The notes under the pieces: model-generated
What the model saw: the letters and a program-made list of their open reading frames with translations, nothing else
The model's database searches: none
Told to the model about the DNA's origin: nothing
Translations under genes and position numbers: made by a program
NCBI RefSeq assembly: GCF_016545825.1
Contig: NC_052614.1
Location: 16,572,559-16,636,558, forward strand
Direction: 5' to 3'
Origin: Eucalyptus grandis
Taxonomy: Eukaryota > Streptophyta > Magnoliopsida > Myrtales > Myrtaceae
Length of the DNA stretch: 64,000 bases
Part shown: one piece after another, positions 32,328-43,140 of the stretch
How the letters are laid out: the number at the start of each line of letters is the position of its first letter
Numbering within the stretch: position 1 is the stretch's first letter

Positions 32328-33985
32328 TCATTCTTCTGCAATCTTAACAATTTTCTTCCCAATGTTGTCGCCGTGAAACAGCACTGTGAAAGCACAAGGA
32401 ATGCTCTGCAGGCCATCTGAGATGTCCTCGAGCGGGCACAACTTGCCGCTGTGGAGATGGTTGCTGGTGGCCGAGATGAAATCCTGGAAAAGACCAACAT
32501 GATCTGTCCTAAATGCCCCTGGGTCTTTATTCTGTTGTATATGGCCTATAGCATGTTGGGGGCGCTCTTTTCCCTGAATCTGCATACTTGGATGTTTCTC
32601 CGGACGCAGTGACTCTGCCAAAGGTATTCATGTTAGCGACCGCGGTTTCTTGCATCTCGGCACCCACATTGTTAAAGTATAAATGGATTTCATCAGGAAA
32701 ATACCTGTCAATCGACAAAAGCAAACCGGCGAAAAAAGACCAGATTATTCTTTTGAGCAGAGAATGTACAATTTAGATTCTTAATATGCTCTGAAGCGAT
32801 CTGACCTTTCGGGAGTTGAGTTCAAATCAGTTTCCTACCTATAGTTGAAGGCCTCATTAAAACTTAGATTTTTCCTTGAGCAGTTGTACCTGTAACAACA
32901 AAAACAAGTTCATCATGATTCACGAACTTTGGTGACGGAAACATTGGCGAAAGTGACTTTTCGTTTGCTTTTAGCACAACCAACGATGTAGCAGCTGTGC
33001 AACCTTGTGTACTGTCCGACCAAGTTCCCAACTGTCCCCGGTGCCATTGATACAAACACCTTCTCACCTCGCTTTGGCTTTCATATCTTGAAGAACCCTG
33101 CATAGGCTGTAAGTCCACTGTATCCTGAAAGAACAACCAAAAGCCCATAAAGAAACGCAACCAGAAGGGGGGGAAAACGTTGGTAGTCTAAAGCATCAGT
33201 ACAAACAAATGGTTTTTAGTTTGATGTCTCCTGAGAGGCTGAGATCAAGAACTTGACAAAACTTGACTTAGGGCATTCTGTAAGATGCCGATCCAAGGTC
33301 AAATTGCCCCCACATCATTTCTTGACCCTGTTGAGAGCTGTCCTTCTTCTAATGTGTACCTTCTGTGACGTATTGCTCTGAAAAAACACCATTCTTCTGT
33401 CAAAATCACTTATCTAAAACATTTTTCTGCCAGAATAGCACGGCTATTTAAGCCGCACATGCCAAAATCTGTAGCACGCCTGTAAAACTCTATTACCCAC
33501 CCCGGCAGAGTCTTGTAAAGTTCTTTTGATTAAGAAGAAATTCATGTATCGCTGAAAAGATTATGATAAAAGGAAATTGTTCGTGAATGAGAAATTTACC
33601 CAATATTCCAATGACAAAGGCAACCCCAATGGATCAAGCTTCCTGATCATCCCATTTCTTCTTTATCTTTCTGTACTCTGCCCAACTGACAACTCCCACA
33701 ACAAATCACCTTCTCAAATTCAACGTTGTCTGAAGCCACAACTTTTGCCACACCATATGGCTTAATTTCCTGCGCATAGATTAAGACAAACATCAAAGAA
33801 AACCCAATTCCTCTTTTCTAATTCCCATCAAATTTACAGGATTGTCCTCTGAACATATATTTAGCTGCTGTGAACACATTGCACTCACCTCGCCGAGGAT
33901 AATTCCTTTGAAAATGGGACCTATTTTCTGCGATGAGCTATAACGCTTCATCAGGTACAACTAATACGGGTCGATGGATGCGTAA
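32328..33985 (-). pseudogene. Alkenal/phenylpropenal double-bond reductase, exons 2 to last (pseudogene)
   Basis: The minus strand gives, in order, NLYASIDPY, stop, LYLMKRYSSSQK and GIILGEV (33985-33885); GVAKVVASDNVEFEK (about 33760-33700); MIRKLDPLGLPLSLEYW (about 33650-33600); YSGLTAYAGFFK, stop, KPKRGEKVFVS and GTVGNLVGQYTRLHSCYIVG (about 33125-32960), the NADPH-binding region; then YFPDEIHLYFNNVGAEMQE, ANMNTFGRV (about 32706-32610) and QDFISATSNHLHSGKLCPLE, LFHGDNIGKKIVKIAEE (about 32500-32328). At least two stops and several frameshifts. The enzyme class reduces the double bond of reactive alkenals or phenylpropenals in the cytosol. Exon 1 is missing at the upstream edge. Confidence 0.88.
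33290..33480. repeat. Block shared with 63150-63390
   Basis: gatgccgatccaaggtca, tgtgacgtattgct and gccagaatagcacggctat recur in order near 63165, 63252 and 63350. Both copies lie in the intron region of a reductase remnant, so the block is probably ancestral intron sequence of the cluster. Confidence 0.7.
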
Positions 33986-34655
33986 AGGTTCTAGATCAAC
34001 TAATGCAAGTATAGATCGGAGCTCTCAGATTACACTTTGTGTTTTCACTGATTTCTTTGCTTATGCCAATTCAGCCAGCAGCTATCATTAATTCATCTTA
34101 CTTTAGAATAGGGCACCTTCAAATGCATTGTCCCAATCAGCATAGAGGGCAAATAAGATAGTACTTGCTCATTTCATTGAGCAAATATTTGGTCAAATGA
34201 GGTTTGTGCCTTGTGAAAGTATTATCCCTTTTCGGTCTTGTTCTACCGTAGATGAGAGAATTCATTTGTTTGTCATTATGGAGAACACATAGGAATTTTC
34301 CTCGTGTGTCCATCGACTTCTCCCTTTATATTTTCCTCTTCATTTTTCCCTTGGATCCCTAGACTTAATATGATGAGCTAATGAACAAGCGGCATTTTTG
34401 CGTGCTAGCAAAGGTTTTGAGCACAGGAAAAGAAAAGAAATAGCCTTAACTTTCTCTCCGTGACTTATCTGTCTCGGTTTTGGGAGCGGCCTCGACCTTC
34501 TAGATGTAAGGCCGGTGATAGCGACAGTGCAAATTCTAGAGTACTTTGGGGGCGATGGGATGTCATTTTATCGATGCTCAGAGAAAAGGATGAACTTCGT
34601 GAGAACGTCGTGCAAAGGCAACTGAAATCCCTGAAAATTTGGTCATCCAATTTGC
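33986..34655. other. Intergenic DNA between reductase remnant and PEX22 fragment
   Basis: No exon 1 for the reductase and no early PEX22 exon can be read. Confidence 0.4.
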
Positions 34656-34871
34656 ACGGGCCGAAACCGCCCCTTCCCCCACCTTCTCCCTCCCTCCCTC
34701 CCTCCCTCTCTCTCAGTCTCTCTGTGCGTGCGCTCCCTTCCACGTCTCTCTTCCCGAAACCGCCCCTTCCCCCACCTTCTCCCTCTCTCTCTCTCTCTCT
34801 CTCTCAGTCTCTCTGTGCGTGCGCTCCCTTCCACGTCTCTCTTCCCGAAACCGCCCCTTCCCCCACCTTCT

Positions 34872-34904
<33 letters not shown>

Positions 34905-34930
34905 AGTCTCTCTGCGCGTGCGCTCCCTTC
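34656..34930. repeat. Pyrimidine-rich minisatellite, about 93-bp unit, three copies plus remnant
   Basis: gaaaccgccccttcccccac occurs at about 34662, 34757 and 34848, each followed by a CT microsatellite and cagtctctctgtgcgtgcgc. A diverged fourth start is at about 34931. Because of the repeat several overlapping frames stay open on both strands (up to 193 codons); they are low-complexity serine/leucine/proline or arginine/glutamate sequences and not credible genes. Confidence 0.88.
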
Positions 34931-35061
34931 CAAAAACCGCCCCCCTCTTCCTCTTCTCCCTCCCTTTCTCTCTCAAAATCGGGATCTATGCTAAGCACCA
35001 AGCTTTCCCACTTCTCTTTGCCTCATCAAGTCATGCATTGATGCTTAAGCTATTTGTTCAG

Positions 35062-35846
35062 GTCACATGTCGTTCGCTCGGAGTTATTCTTGAGGAAAGT
35101 AGTCCTGAGGAGCTTCAGGTAATAGAATCCTTTGTGGGGTCCCATTACCATATTCATGTGTTTTGCATGAGTGTTGCCTGATTTAGTACTTCTTTTTGCA
35201 GAAACGAGCAACTGTAAGATCCTCTGTGTCGGAAGTACTTTTGCAGATCACCAAATTTTGTGATCTTTATCTCATGGAAACAGTTCTTGATGATGAGAGT
35301 GAGGTAATTGCAAAACACTGAATTGCATCTGTTTGGACAACACCAGAGAATTCATCATTTTCTGCTTGAGTATTTTCTCATTCGTGCACTGTGAATGCCA
35401 GTACCATTGCTGGAATACTCCTAGTAAGCAGTGTATGATTGTTGCACTAATGATTTTACCAAACCGCTATGTTTGCACACAATGTGCTTGTTTTGTGTGG
35501 ACCACTTTGCCTTAGTTATTTCTGGTTTTTGGACCTTGTTAATTGTTGGTATAACCAAGCTTTAGCTTTAGATTTGCTCTGTAGAATTGCTGTTAACATC
35601 CCATGGTTCTGTCATTTTGATTATGTTTTGTATTAGCATCATATATATTTTCTTAATCGCACTTCGTTTTTGTCATTCTGTTTCTTAAGATAGCAATTGT
35701 ATTGCAGGGGCAATTTCCTCAATTTGTGTTATTTCTGCCAGTTGTGCTGCGTGTTGAAGTTGTTTTCTTCATTTGTGCAGAAAAGAGTTCTTCAGGCCTT
35801 GGAGTATGCTGGAGTGTTTACTTCAGGTGGTCTGATCGAGGAGAAG
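35062..35846 (+). pseudogene. PEX22 (peroxin 22), three internal exons only
   Basis: Three exons with correct splice sites and phase 0: 35062-35118 (VTCRSLGVILEESSPEELQ), 35202-35303 (KRATVRSSVSEVLLQITKF, CDLYLMETVLDDESE) and 35781-35846 (KRVLQALEYAGVFTSGGLIE). These match the cytosolic domain of plant PEX22, the peroxisomal membrane anchor of the ubiquitin-conjugating enzyme PEX4 used to recycle the import receptor PEX5. The full protein is about 280 residues; the N-terminal membrane part and the last exon are absent within reach. Each exon is intact, so this is a partial duplication rather than a decayed full gene. A long, widely spaced gene with exons I missed is less likely. Confidence 0.85.
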
Positions 35847-36880
35847 GTACACAAGTATCTGATATGAACCTAAGCTGGCCTATGGATTGTCGCATGGGCA
35901 ATATGCTAATAGTTTTTACACCCTACATGATCATCTATCCCGAGCATTTCTTCTTTCTTTAATTGGATTCTGGGTTGGAGGGAACTTCTTCATGGCATTT
36001 ATTTTTCTAGTTAAACTACATTATGAACACTGTTAGCAGTCTATCATCAGATGCTACGCCACGAGAATATAATTCTGTTTCCTTGTGATCTTCATCATAG
36101 CCAAGCACATGTTCGACCTAGCAGCACAATTGACTTATTACTCCTAGCGTGTTGAAGGTGAAGAATATGTTGATAAAGATAAAACTGCGCCGTATGATTA
36201 GGCAATAGTAAAGGCGTTATGATCTGTCTCAGTTGAATTGATATGTAGCGTAAGCAAGCAACTCAGAAGGTCTGGACCTGTTGAGAGTAATTGTGTATTT
36301 TTGCAACATCAGTTGGGTTCATAAGCATAAGCCTTGGAAGAAAATTACAGTGGTTTCTTTGCTTGGTAGAAATTGTTTGAAAAGAAGAGTTTCTAGGCAT
36401 GATGCAGTCCTTCCTTTTAGGATAGGTGCAAAGTCTTTGTAATTAGGAACCAAGTCCCGTGTGAGGAAGGTCATAAAATTACGTGGTGGATATTCTCACT
36501 TTCCAGAAATGCAACACATATGTATTATTTAGGTTAGAAATGGTACCGATGATTTTCGAGGAGGATTCTAGCCCACACTAGATATATATTTTTTGTCAAC
36601 GATTTTGATTATTTGAAAGATTTGCTTGTGCAAATTTGGTGGTCATGGATTGCAGCCACGCCACATTATATAATTACCTTTATTTTAGATCGATCATGTT
36701 GCATAATGAATTTTTATGGTTAGGCACATTGGAATGGAAGGAGTAGTTGTGTGTTAAACAAAGCGTTTTATTTTCTCATAAGAGAGAAGTTGGTGAATGA
36801 TGAGTTTACCTGAGATTGGTCAAGACCAATTTGCTCTTTTACTTGTACAGAAATCTTCTCATGAAATCCCAGTGGCCACC
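35847..36880. other. Non-coding DNA after the PEX22 fragment
   Basis: Looked for the terminal PEX22 exon without success. No other gene recognised. Probably former intron and intergenic DNA. Confidence 0.45.
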
Positions 36881-36882
36881 CT

Positions 36883-37060
36883 TCCAACTTGAAAGGGGGA
36901 AGTGAGGGGTTCAAATCCTCACATCCTCAGGAGAGATTGGGGTGGGGACGGTTTCATTTCAGGAGTTGGTTTCGACTCTCACGCTCTGCAAGGAGGTAGG
37001 GCAAAAGTCTGAGAGTGAGTGTTAAAATAGAATTAGAGTATGACTGACCAAAAAAAATAA
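36883..37060 (+). mobile_element. SINE (family A), 5'-truncated
   Basis: From agtggccacccttccaac through box B ggggttcaaatcc to an A-rich tail (aaaaaaaataataataa). It is the same family as 13209-13429 and 38147-38320. The target duplication is not clear. Confidence 0.78.
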
Positions 37061-37539
37061 TAATAACCCCAAATGCATTAATGGGGGAGAGAATGAATAG
37101 TGTAAAAAAAACCTTTTAAGGACGTCCGATTCAAATTTTTTTTAATTTGCATTTACTTGCTATTAACATAATTTTTATTCTAGCTATATAGATAAAACCG
37201 TACGTCATTTAGGAAAAATAGGATGTACTAAGTTTACATTTATGCATTCAGTTTGCAACAGCACGCCCTCATAAATTTTTGAGAAGTTCCAAATATTCAT
37301 GAGCTAAAAATCACTTTCGCATGCCATTTTTCATAAATTTGTTCAATTAATGTGGGTCGGATTGATGGCGTTAACTAAATATTCATGTTAGCATTTTCAG
37401 GCTAGAATTAGCTTCGAAATGACTATATTAAAGTTTTATTAGATGATTTAATAATAAATTTACAAAATTAAATGTATTATGATTGAATTAGATATCTTAG
37501 TGATTTTTTTTTGTTTTTGCCCCTAAGTACAGGAATAGA

Positions 37540-37780
37540 CGCCGAGTAGTGCCGCGCCACCACCATGAAATCAAGAGCAGCAGGAGAAGCGTGGACTACA
37601 ACTCGGGATTGAGAGTTTGCCGTCGCTGCCTTTGCCAGAAAAATCCGTAGAGCATTCTCGAGCTTGAGAGAAGAAGCAATCTCCAAATGGAAGTCGTCCG
37701 CCCAATTGACAAGAAGTGCGCTCCTAAAATCTCCGCCCTCCTCCAAGCCCCTCCTCCTCGAGAAATCCAGGTAATGCTCC
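37540..37780. other. GC-richer patch, possible exon remnant
   Basis: Open on the minus strand for 112 codons (37477-37815), and on the plus strand nearly open with a GT donor-like end at 37771. Composition differs from the AT-rich neighbours. I do not recognise either protein. Confidence 0.3.
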
Positions 37781-38146
37781 TCTACTCCTTCATTGATCCT
37801 TTTTCGAACGAGCAAGTTGTTGCAATCTTAGAATAGAAGGAATGAGTCACTTTCGCGTCCCTTTGCATTTGCATCATCACGATGCGACCGCCGTGTTTCT
37901 CCTGTTGCGGGTGAGATGGTAGTAGAATCAATGAAGACTTGAGAGTATCGAGTGCGACGCTTGTGAATATCAAAGTTTTACTTTAATTTTAGTGAATGAA
38001 ATAATTAGGCATCATTGTTAGTTATGTATCTTTTACTTGTGAGTCCATCAATACATCTGGAGATGATTAAAGATGTGATCTTTAAAATTTGATGTTGAAA
38101 GGTCATGAGTTAAATGGCTCCGGAACCATTGTTGTTTCACTATATT

Positions 38147-38325
38147 TTTTTTTTTTTTAGTCGGTCCTACTCTACTCTTACTTTAACTCTTACTCTCAGA
38201 ATTTTGCCTGCCTTCTTACAAGGCGTGGGAGTCAAAACCCACACTTGAAACTAACTCAATTCCAACCCCTCCTAGGAATGTGAGGATTTGAACCCCTTAC
38301 TTCCCCTTCCGAGAAAATATTGGGT
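38147..38325 (-). mobile_element. SINE (family A), reverse orientation
   Basis: A T-run at 38147-38158 is the tail. On the minus strand the box B reads ggggttcaaatcc (about 38285-38297). The same order of strings as the other two family A copies, including gggagtcaaaacccac. Confidence 0.75.
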
Positions 38326-38640
38326 GGTCCGGGAGTGCCATGTTAGCATGGTCCCCGACCACTCACACAGCGCCACGTGGAAGCGTGGGCCCACTGAATT
38401 CTTCTGCCTTCTTCCCCTCTCTCCTCCTTCCCTCCGATCCCTAGCCTTCTTTCCCCCCTCCTAGCCTACACATGGTTTCTCTCTCCTTAGTTTGCATGCC
38501 TCTTTTGCAATGCATTTATTACAGCATGGAAGAAGAAAAAGAAGCAAACAATTTTCGTTCCTCTCCAACAGCTGCGAACTGGTTCAAAATTTTGAATCCC
38601 AAATTCTCTTCACGCTCGTTACTACTCCGCCGTGCGTCAA

Positions 38641-39565
38641 GCAGCCGTAATCCCCGCCATCGCCAACAAACCACATTACGGCCACCCTTGTGCTGGTGCT
38701 CGCTCGCTTCTCTCTTCGTGCTCATTGCTACTCTGACGTTCGTTCCGACATTCATGAAATGGCCATTCCTCGCCTGAGTCGACGAAGGAGGTGTCCCTGC
38801 TCCGATGCTTACTCTCTTCTCTCATCACGCTTGTTGCTGCTTTGGTGTTTGTGGAGCGGTCGTTCCCCGCTGTCGTCGACAAAGCATGCGCCCGCTTCAG
38901 CGCTCACTCGCTTCCGCACTCGTTGCTACTCGTTGTTTGTCAAGCAACCGTTCCCCGTCACCACCAACGAAGCACATTAAGGCGGTAATAATTGTGCTTC
39001 GTTGACCGACTGGAGGAGGAGGGAGGGCCGGAAGAGTTTCTTCCTGAGGCGGAGGGAGGGGAGCAGAGATTAGGCCATGGTGGGGGTGGAGCGGAGTAGA
39101 GCAGCCGTAACCCCCGCCATCGCCAACAAACCACATTACGACCACCCTTGTGCTGGTGCTCGCTCGCTTCTCTCTTCATGCTCGTTGCTACTCTGACGTT
39201 CGTTCCGACATTCATGAAATGGCCATTCCTCGCCTGAGCCGACGAAGGAGGTGTCCTTGCTCCGATGCTTACTCTCTTCTCTCATCACGCTTGTTGATGC
39301 TTTGGTGTTTGTGGAGCGGTCGTTCCCCCGCTGTCGTCGACAAAGCATGCGCCCCTGCTTCAGCGCTCACTCGCTTTCCGCACTCGTTGCTACTCTGTTG
39401 TTTGTCAAGCAACCGTTCCCCCGTCACCACCAACGAAGCACATTAAGGCGGTAATAATTGTGCTTTGTTGACCGACTGGAGGAGGAGGGAGGGCCGGAAG
39501 AGTTTCTTCCTAAGGCGGAGGGAGGGGAGCAAAGATTAGGCCATGGTGGGGTGGAGCGGAGTAGA
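38641..39565. repeat. 460-bp tandem duplication
   Basis: 38641-39100 and 39101-39565 are near-identical, starting gcagccgtaa and ending gtggagcggagtaga. Differences are a few substitutions and single-base indels in C or G runs (for example tggggg against tgggg, and cccgctg gaining a C). High GC and many open frames on both strands follow from this; the indels change the frame between copies, so a conserved protein is unlikely. Confidence 0.9.
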
Positions 39566-40184
39566 AGGCACATGTCCTACCACTGCACGCTGCGAAGTCG
39601 GTTAGCAATTGGGCTCAGTGACTACGCATTGCTCTCGCGACTCAAGCCCCAAGGGGAAGATATTAAATGCCGATATGGTGGTCAATAGGGTGATTATCCT
39701 CTCTTTCTCTTTACAAGGAAGTGCTAGTGGACATGAAAGCCTCTACACAAGGAGTAGGAGTTCAGCAACATGCAAAAAGTCCAGGCGAGCAAGGTTGAGG
39801 AATTTGTAAATTCACCTGTGTGAACAATACATTTAGGGAAATAAATGTCAAGAAAGCGGTTGAATTGAGCTTACAATCATAAGGATTCTTAGCTGCATCT
39901 CCAATGGGATCTCCAAGGAGAACAATTAGCAAATTCACTAGAACTCGCATACCCATGACTCAGAATCTCAAAATTTGGAGAACTCAAAGTTGTTCTTTCA
40001 GCTTCGGCAGTTGCATCACATTGAGTTCTTCATCAAGAGACACTTGCAACTTGGCCGACATGATGGCAAAATGAAAAGGCTGGCCGCCAACTCCCAGTAT
40101 ATCTTTCTTTCCTGGTGATTTTTTCTTTTTTATCAGGCAAAAGAGAAGGCATTGTCTATGACAACTATGAATTGTAGTCTCATT
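39566..40184. other. Unassigned DNA
   Basis: Two short minus-strand frames (39762-39956 and 39984-40187) lie downstream of membrane-family copy A. They contain LQVSLDEELNVMQLPKLKEQ but no motif I know. They may be 3' exons of that unknown family. Confidence 0.35.
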
Positions 40185-40452
40185 CATTCAATTGACACGC
40201 AATGAAAACATCACAGAATCTGAATTTCTTTTCTTCAACGAGCATGAAACCACTCTCGTCGCTCCCGAGCCACTCATATTCCTCATTGAACTTCTTAGAA
40301 TCTCCAGGTGAGGTCCTCTTCTTCATGGCTTCCATTGCTGTTTTCCAGAGAACTTGAACGTCCCGAGAGAGAGAAAGAGATGAAAGAGGATGGGGAGGGA
40401 GAGAGCAAAGACGAGATTTAGCAATGGTAAATCGAGGAATGACAACCATCTC
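40185..40452 (-). pseudogene. Unknown membrane-protein family, copy A (partial)
   Basis: The start MVVIPRFTIAKSRLCSLPPH and the segment TSPGDSKKFNEEYEWLGSDE match copies B and C, but after ESGFMLV the sequence diverges and the membrane segments are missing. It is joined head-to-tail to the end of copy B with only a few bases between. I do not recognise the family. Confidence 0.6.
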
Positions 40453-40459
40453 CCCTGGT

Positions 40460-41222
40460 CATTTTTGAAGAAACATTCTATTGAATTGGGCCAGAATAAA
40501 GAAATGGATGCATACGTTGCTCGAAACATGCAGGGACATAAAACAGATTGGATAGGGTAGATAAGTGTACCCTTGGGCCACGGGCGCTGGGCAGGAGGTG
40601 TTCCTTCCTCGGGTCTCCTTTATTGATGTCAAAATGTCTTTCGGGAACCATTGATGGTGTGAAACACTACTAAAAAGACAACCATCACTCCCGCCCATAT
40701 CCTTATGCCGACTTCTAGATTGTTGGCCATATCCTTGGGCGCGGTGGCTCTTAGCAGAAGGGCAAAACTAAATGCGTAAGATATTACTACCGTATATAGC
40801 AGTACCCTCGTAATCACCATGAAAAATGGTGTCCTTGATGGGAGACTACTTAGAATGAGAAAGACAACACTAAAGGAAGGAAGGAAGGAAAATCGTCATG
40901 ATGACCTCAGAGAAACTAGTATTGTGTTGCCAAAGGACGCTCAAACGATTCAAACTCAATTTGGCTACAAACGTGCCAAGCAATGTGTCGACGAGCATGA
41001 AAACACTCTCGTCGCTCCTGAGCCACTCATAATCCTCATTGAACTTCTTAGAATCTCCAGGTGAGGTCCTCGTCTGCATGGCTTCCATTGCTGTCCTCCA
41101 AAGAGCTTGAACGTCTCAGAGAGAGAGAGAGAGAGGATTGGGGGGAGGGGGAGACAGAAAAGACGAGATTTAGCAGCAATAAATCGAGGAATGACAACCA
41201 TTTCTCGCACTTTTTGTATTTT
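40460..41222 (-). pseudogene. Unknown membrane-protein family, copy B (frameshifted)
   Basis: It begins MVVIPRFIAAKSRLF and continues TSPGDSKKFNEDYEWLRSDE, VFMLVDTLLGTFVAKLSL, VIMTIFLPSF, then in another frame VVFLILSSLP and MVITRVLLYTVVISYAFSFA, IWAGVMVVFLVVFHTINGS. Three or four hydrophobic stretches suggest a small multi-pass membrane protein. Compared with copy C, a CCTT-type slippage (about 40875) inserts four bases and shifts the frame. The end continues about 180 bp to acgtatgcatccatttc, also present in C. Function unknown. Confidence 0.65.
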
Positions 41223-42140
41223 GAGAAATAATTGCATAACTGTGTAACTGTATCGCTTTTGAATGTTTCGACTATTCTTTATCAAATGACTTCTTCCTCC
41301 ATTCTAGATTGAAGGGAAACTTCCTCCAAATTCAATAGCGATACAGTTACACGGTTGTGGAATTATTTCTCAAAATACAAAGAGTGAGAGATGATTGTCA
41401 TTCCTCAATTTACCGCTGCTAAATCTCGTCTTTGCTCTCTCCCTCCCCATCCTCTTTCCTCTCTCTCTCTCGGGGACGTTCAAGCTCTTTGGAGGACAAC
41501 AATGGAAGCCATGAAGACGTGGCGCTCACCTGGAGATTCTAAGAAGTTCAATGAGGAATATGAGTGGCTCGGGATAGACAAGAGTGTTTTCATCCTCATC
41601 GCCGCATTACTTGGCATATTTGCAGCCAAATTGAGTATGAGTCGTCCGAGCGTTGCCAAAGCAACGCGATATTGGTTTTTCTAAGGTCATCATGACGGTC
41701 TTTCTTTCTTCCTTTAGCATTGTCTTTCTCATTCTGAGTGGTCTCCCATGAAGGAGGCCATTTTTCATGGTGATTACGAGGGTACTGCTATATAGGACAG
41801 TAATATCTTACGCATTCAATTTTGCCCTTCTAATAAGAGCCACTACGCCCAAGGATATGGCCAACATTATAGAAGTCGGCATAAAGATATGGGCGGGAGT
41901 GATTGTCGTCTTTTTTGTGGTGTTTCAAACCATCAATGGTTGCCGAAGAACATTTTGACGTCAATAAAGGAGACCAGAGGAAGGAACATCTGCTGCCCAG
42001 CGCCCGTGGCCCAAGGGTTCAGTTATCTATATAATGACTCTTTCATTCAATATGTTGTTCTTGAGTTAATAGTTACCCATTATGAAGTTCCACTTTACAT
42101 TGAACATTATGCTTGGAGATGAGGACTGCTCTAGAGTCTT
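40460..42140. repeat. Large head-to-head inverted repeat (centre about 41305)
   Basis: Copy B on the minus strand and copy C on the plus strand diverge from a centre near 41305. The 5' flanks are also inverted: tttgagaaataattgcataac (from 41221) matches the reverse of gttgtggaattatttctcaaa (to about 41376), and gtgtaactgtatcgct matches the reverse of agcgatacagttacac. Arms are about 750-800 bp and the spacer is about 40 bp. Confidence 0.85.
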
Positions 42141-42615
42141 CACTTAAAAATAAATTTTTATTATATTATGACTTGATTGTAGTTGGTGGGAGCAAAACTT
42201 GGCAACTTGGTCTTCCTCCTCCCTATCCAATCTTTGTTACGTCCCTGTCTTTGCATATTTCGAGCAACGTATGCATCCATTTCTTTATTCTAGCCCAATT
42301 CAGTAGAATGTTTCTTCAAAAACGACCATCTGGTCGTTGACTCTGCTGGCTATTGTCATGGAGACCATCAGTGTCGGCACGTACGGGTTCCTTTGTTCGT
42401 CTTCAGATGTTTCTCCTCTAGAGAGCTTGAACGTCACCGTCACATGTCCAGTGGCTGACTTCATACATAATGGACTTCCGTTTACTTCTTGGGCAAGTTG
42501 GCAAGATGCAGGTGCCAATAGCCGCCAGCTAGTCTTCCTTTGCCGACTTCATGCAGTGAAAAAACCTTATCCAATCAATCTCCTTGGCAAGTTAAGCTTT
42601 ACTTGCTTCTTTTGA
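41388..42615 (+). pseudogene. Unknown membrane-protein family, copy C (longest)
   Basis: Plus-strand inverted partner of copy B: MIVIPQFTAAKSRLCSLPPH, SPGDSKKFNEEYEWLGIDKS, VFILIAALLGIFAAKLSM, VIMTVFLSSFSIVFLILSG, MVITRVLLYRTVISYAFNFA, IWAGVIVVFFVVFQTINGC. A frame change before VIMTV (about 41682) and a TGA at about 41750, where copy B has a serine codon, disable it. It then carries TLLAIVMETISVGTYGFLC and PFTSWASWQDAGANSR, beyond the end of B. About 190 bp (42015-42210) interrupts a segment that is continuous in B. I do not recognise the family. Confidence 0.65.
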
Positions 42616-42871
42616 CATTTTAATCAAAACTCCTCTCTCATTTTCTTTTGCATGCGACTGAAACAAGAAGGCTCTCACGTGTTCTTCTCTCGGGGTTTTA
42701 ATCACCGCCTTTAAATATCCAGCACTCTCATTGTAATAAGTAGGCACATCAAAGGCAAAAAAAATAATACCCTCGATGGCATAAAAATAAACTAAACATA
42801 TTAATTAGGATTCTATGTCAATCAAAATCAGGTCACCTTAACTTTCTACTGGCATCGAGGGTATTATTTTT

Positions 42872-43140
42872 TTAGTTTTTTTTTTCTTTCTTTTTTTCAT
42901 TTGAGGTTTTAAGCCTTCCATAACTTGTTCCATTTGCTTTCTTTTGAAGGGGGTCCAATACCGACATCTCACACAAAGAAACCTCATTATCATTATCATC
43001 ACTAGCACTATTTTTCAAAACCGTGCTTGAGTTATATGATGAAATTTCAGCTATTGTTGCATCTAAGTTCTTCGCTATTCTTATAGTATTTTCATCTTGG
43101 GCTCCCAAACTCATTCCTTCAAAAGCATTTTGCATTAATG
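42872..43140 (-). pseudogene. FAR1-RELATED SEQUENCE-like C-terminal tail
   Basis: An 87-codon minus-strand frame reads MSLGAQDENTIRIAKNLDAT, then VSLCEMSVLDPLQKKANGTS and GRLKTSNEKKKE. The helix-rich MSL..DE..IA.. segment and the VLDP..K..GR.K basic tail are typical of FAR1/FRS C-termini, and it resembles the 61159-61353 segment of the FRS pseudogene on the opposite strand. FRS proteins are Mutator-transposase-derived transcription factors of the light response. The DNA-binding and transposase domains are absent. It is joined directly to the repeat at 43141. Confidence 0.75.

Noticed and set aside
34460..35181. Several overlapping frames of 88-193 codons on both strands
   Set aside because: They arise from a pyrimidine-rich minisatellite and encode only low-complexity Ser/Leu/Pro or Arg/Glu strings; the real coding here is the spliced PEX22 exon starting at 35062.
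38472..39446. Multiple 60-100 codon frames in both directions
   Set aside because: GC-rich tandem duplication; homopolymer indels shift frames between the two copies, so no protein is conserved.
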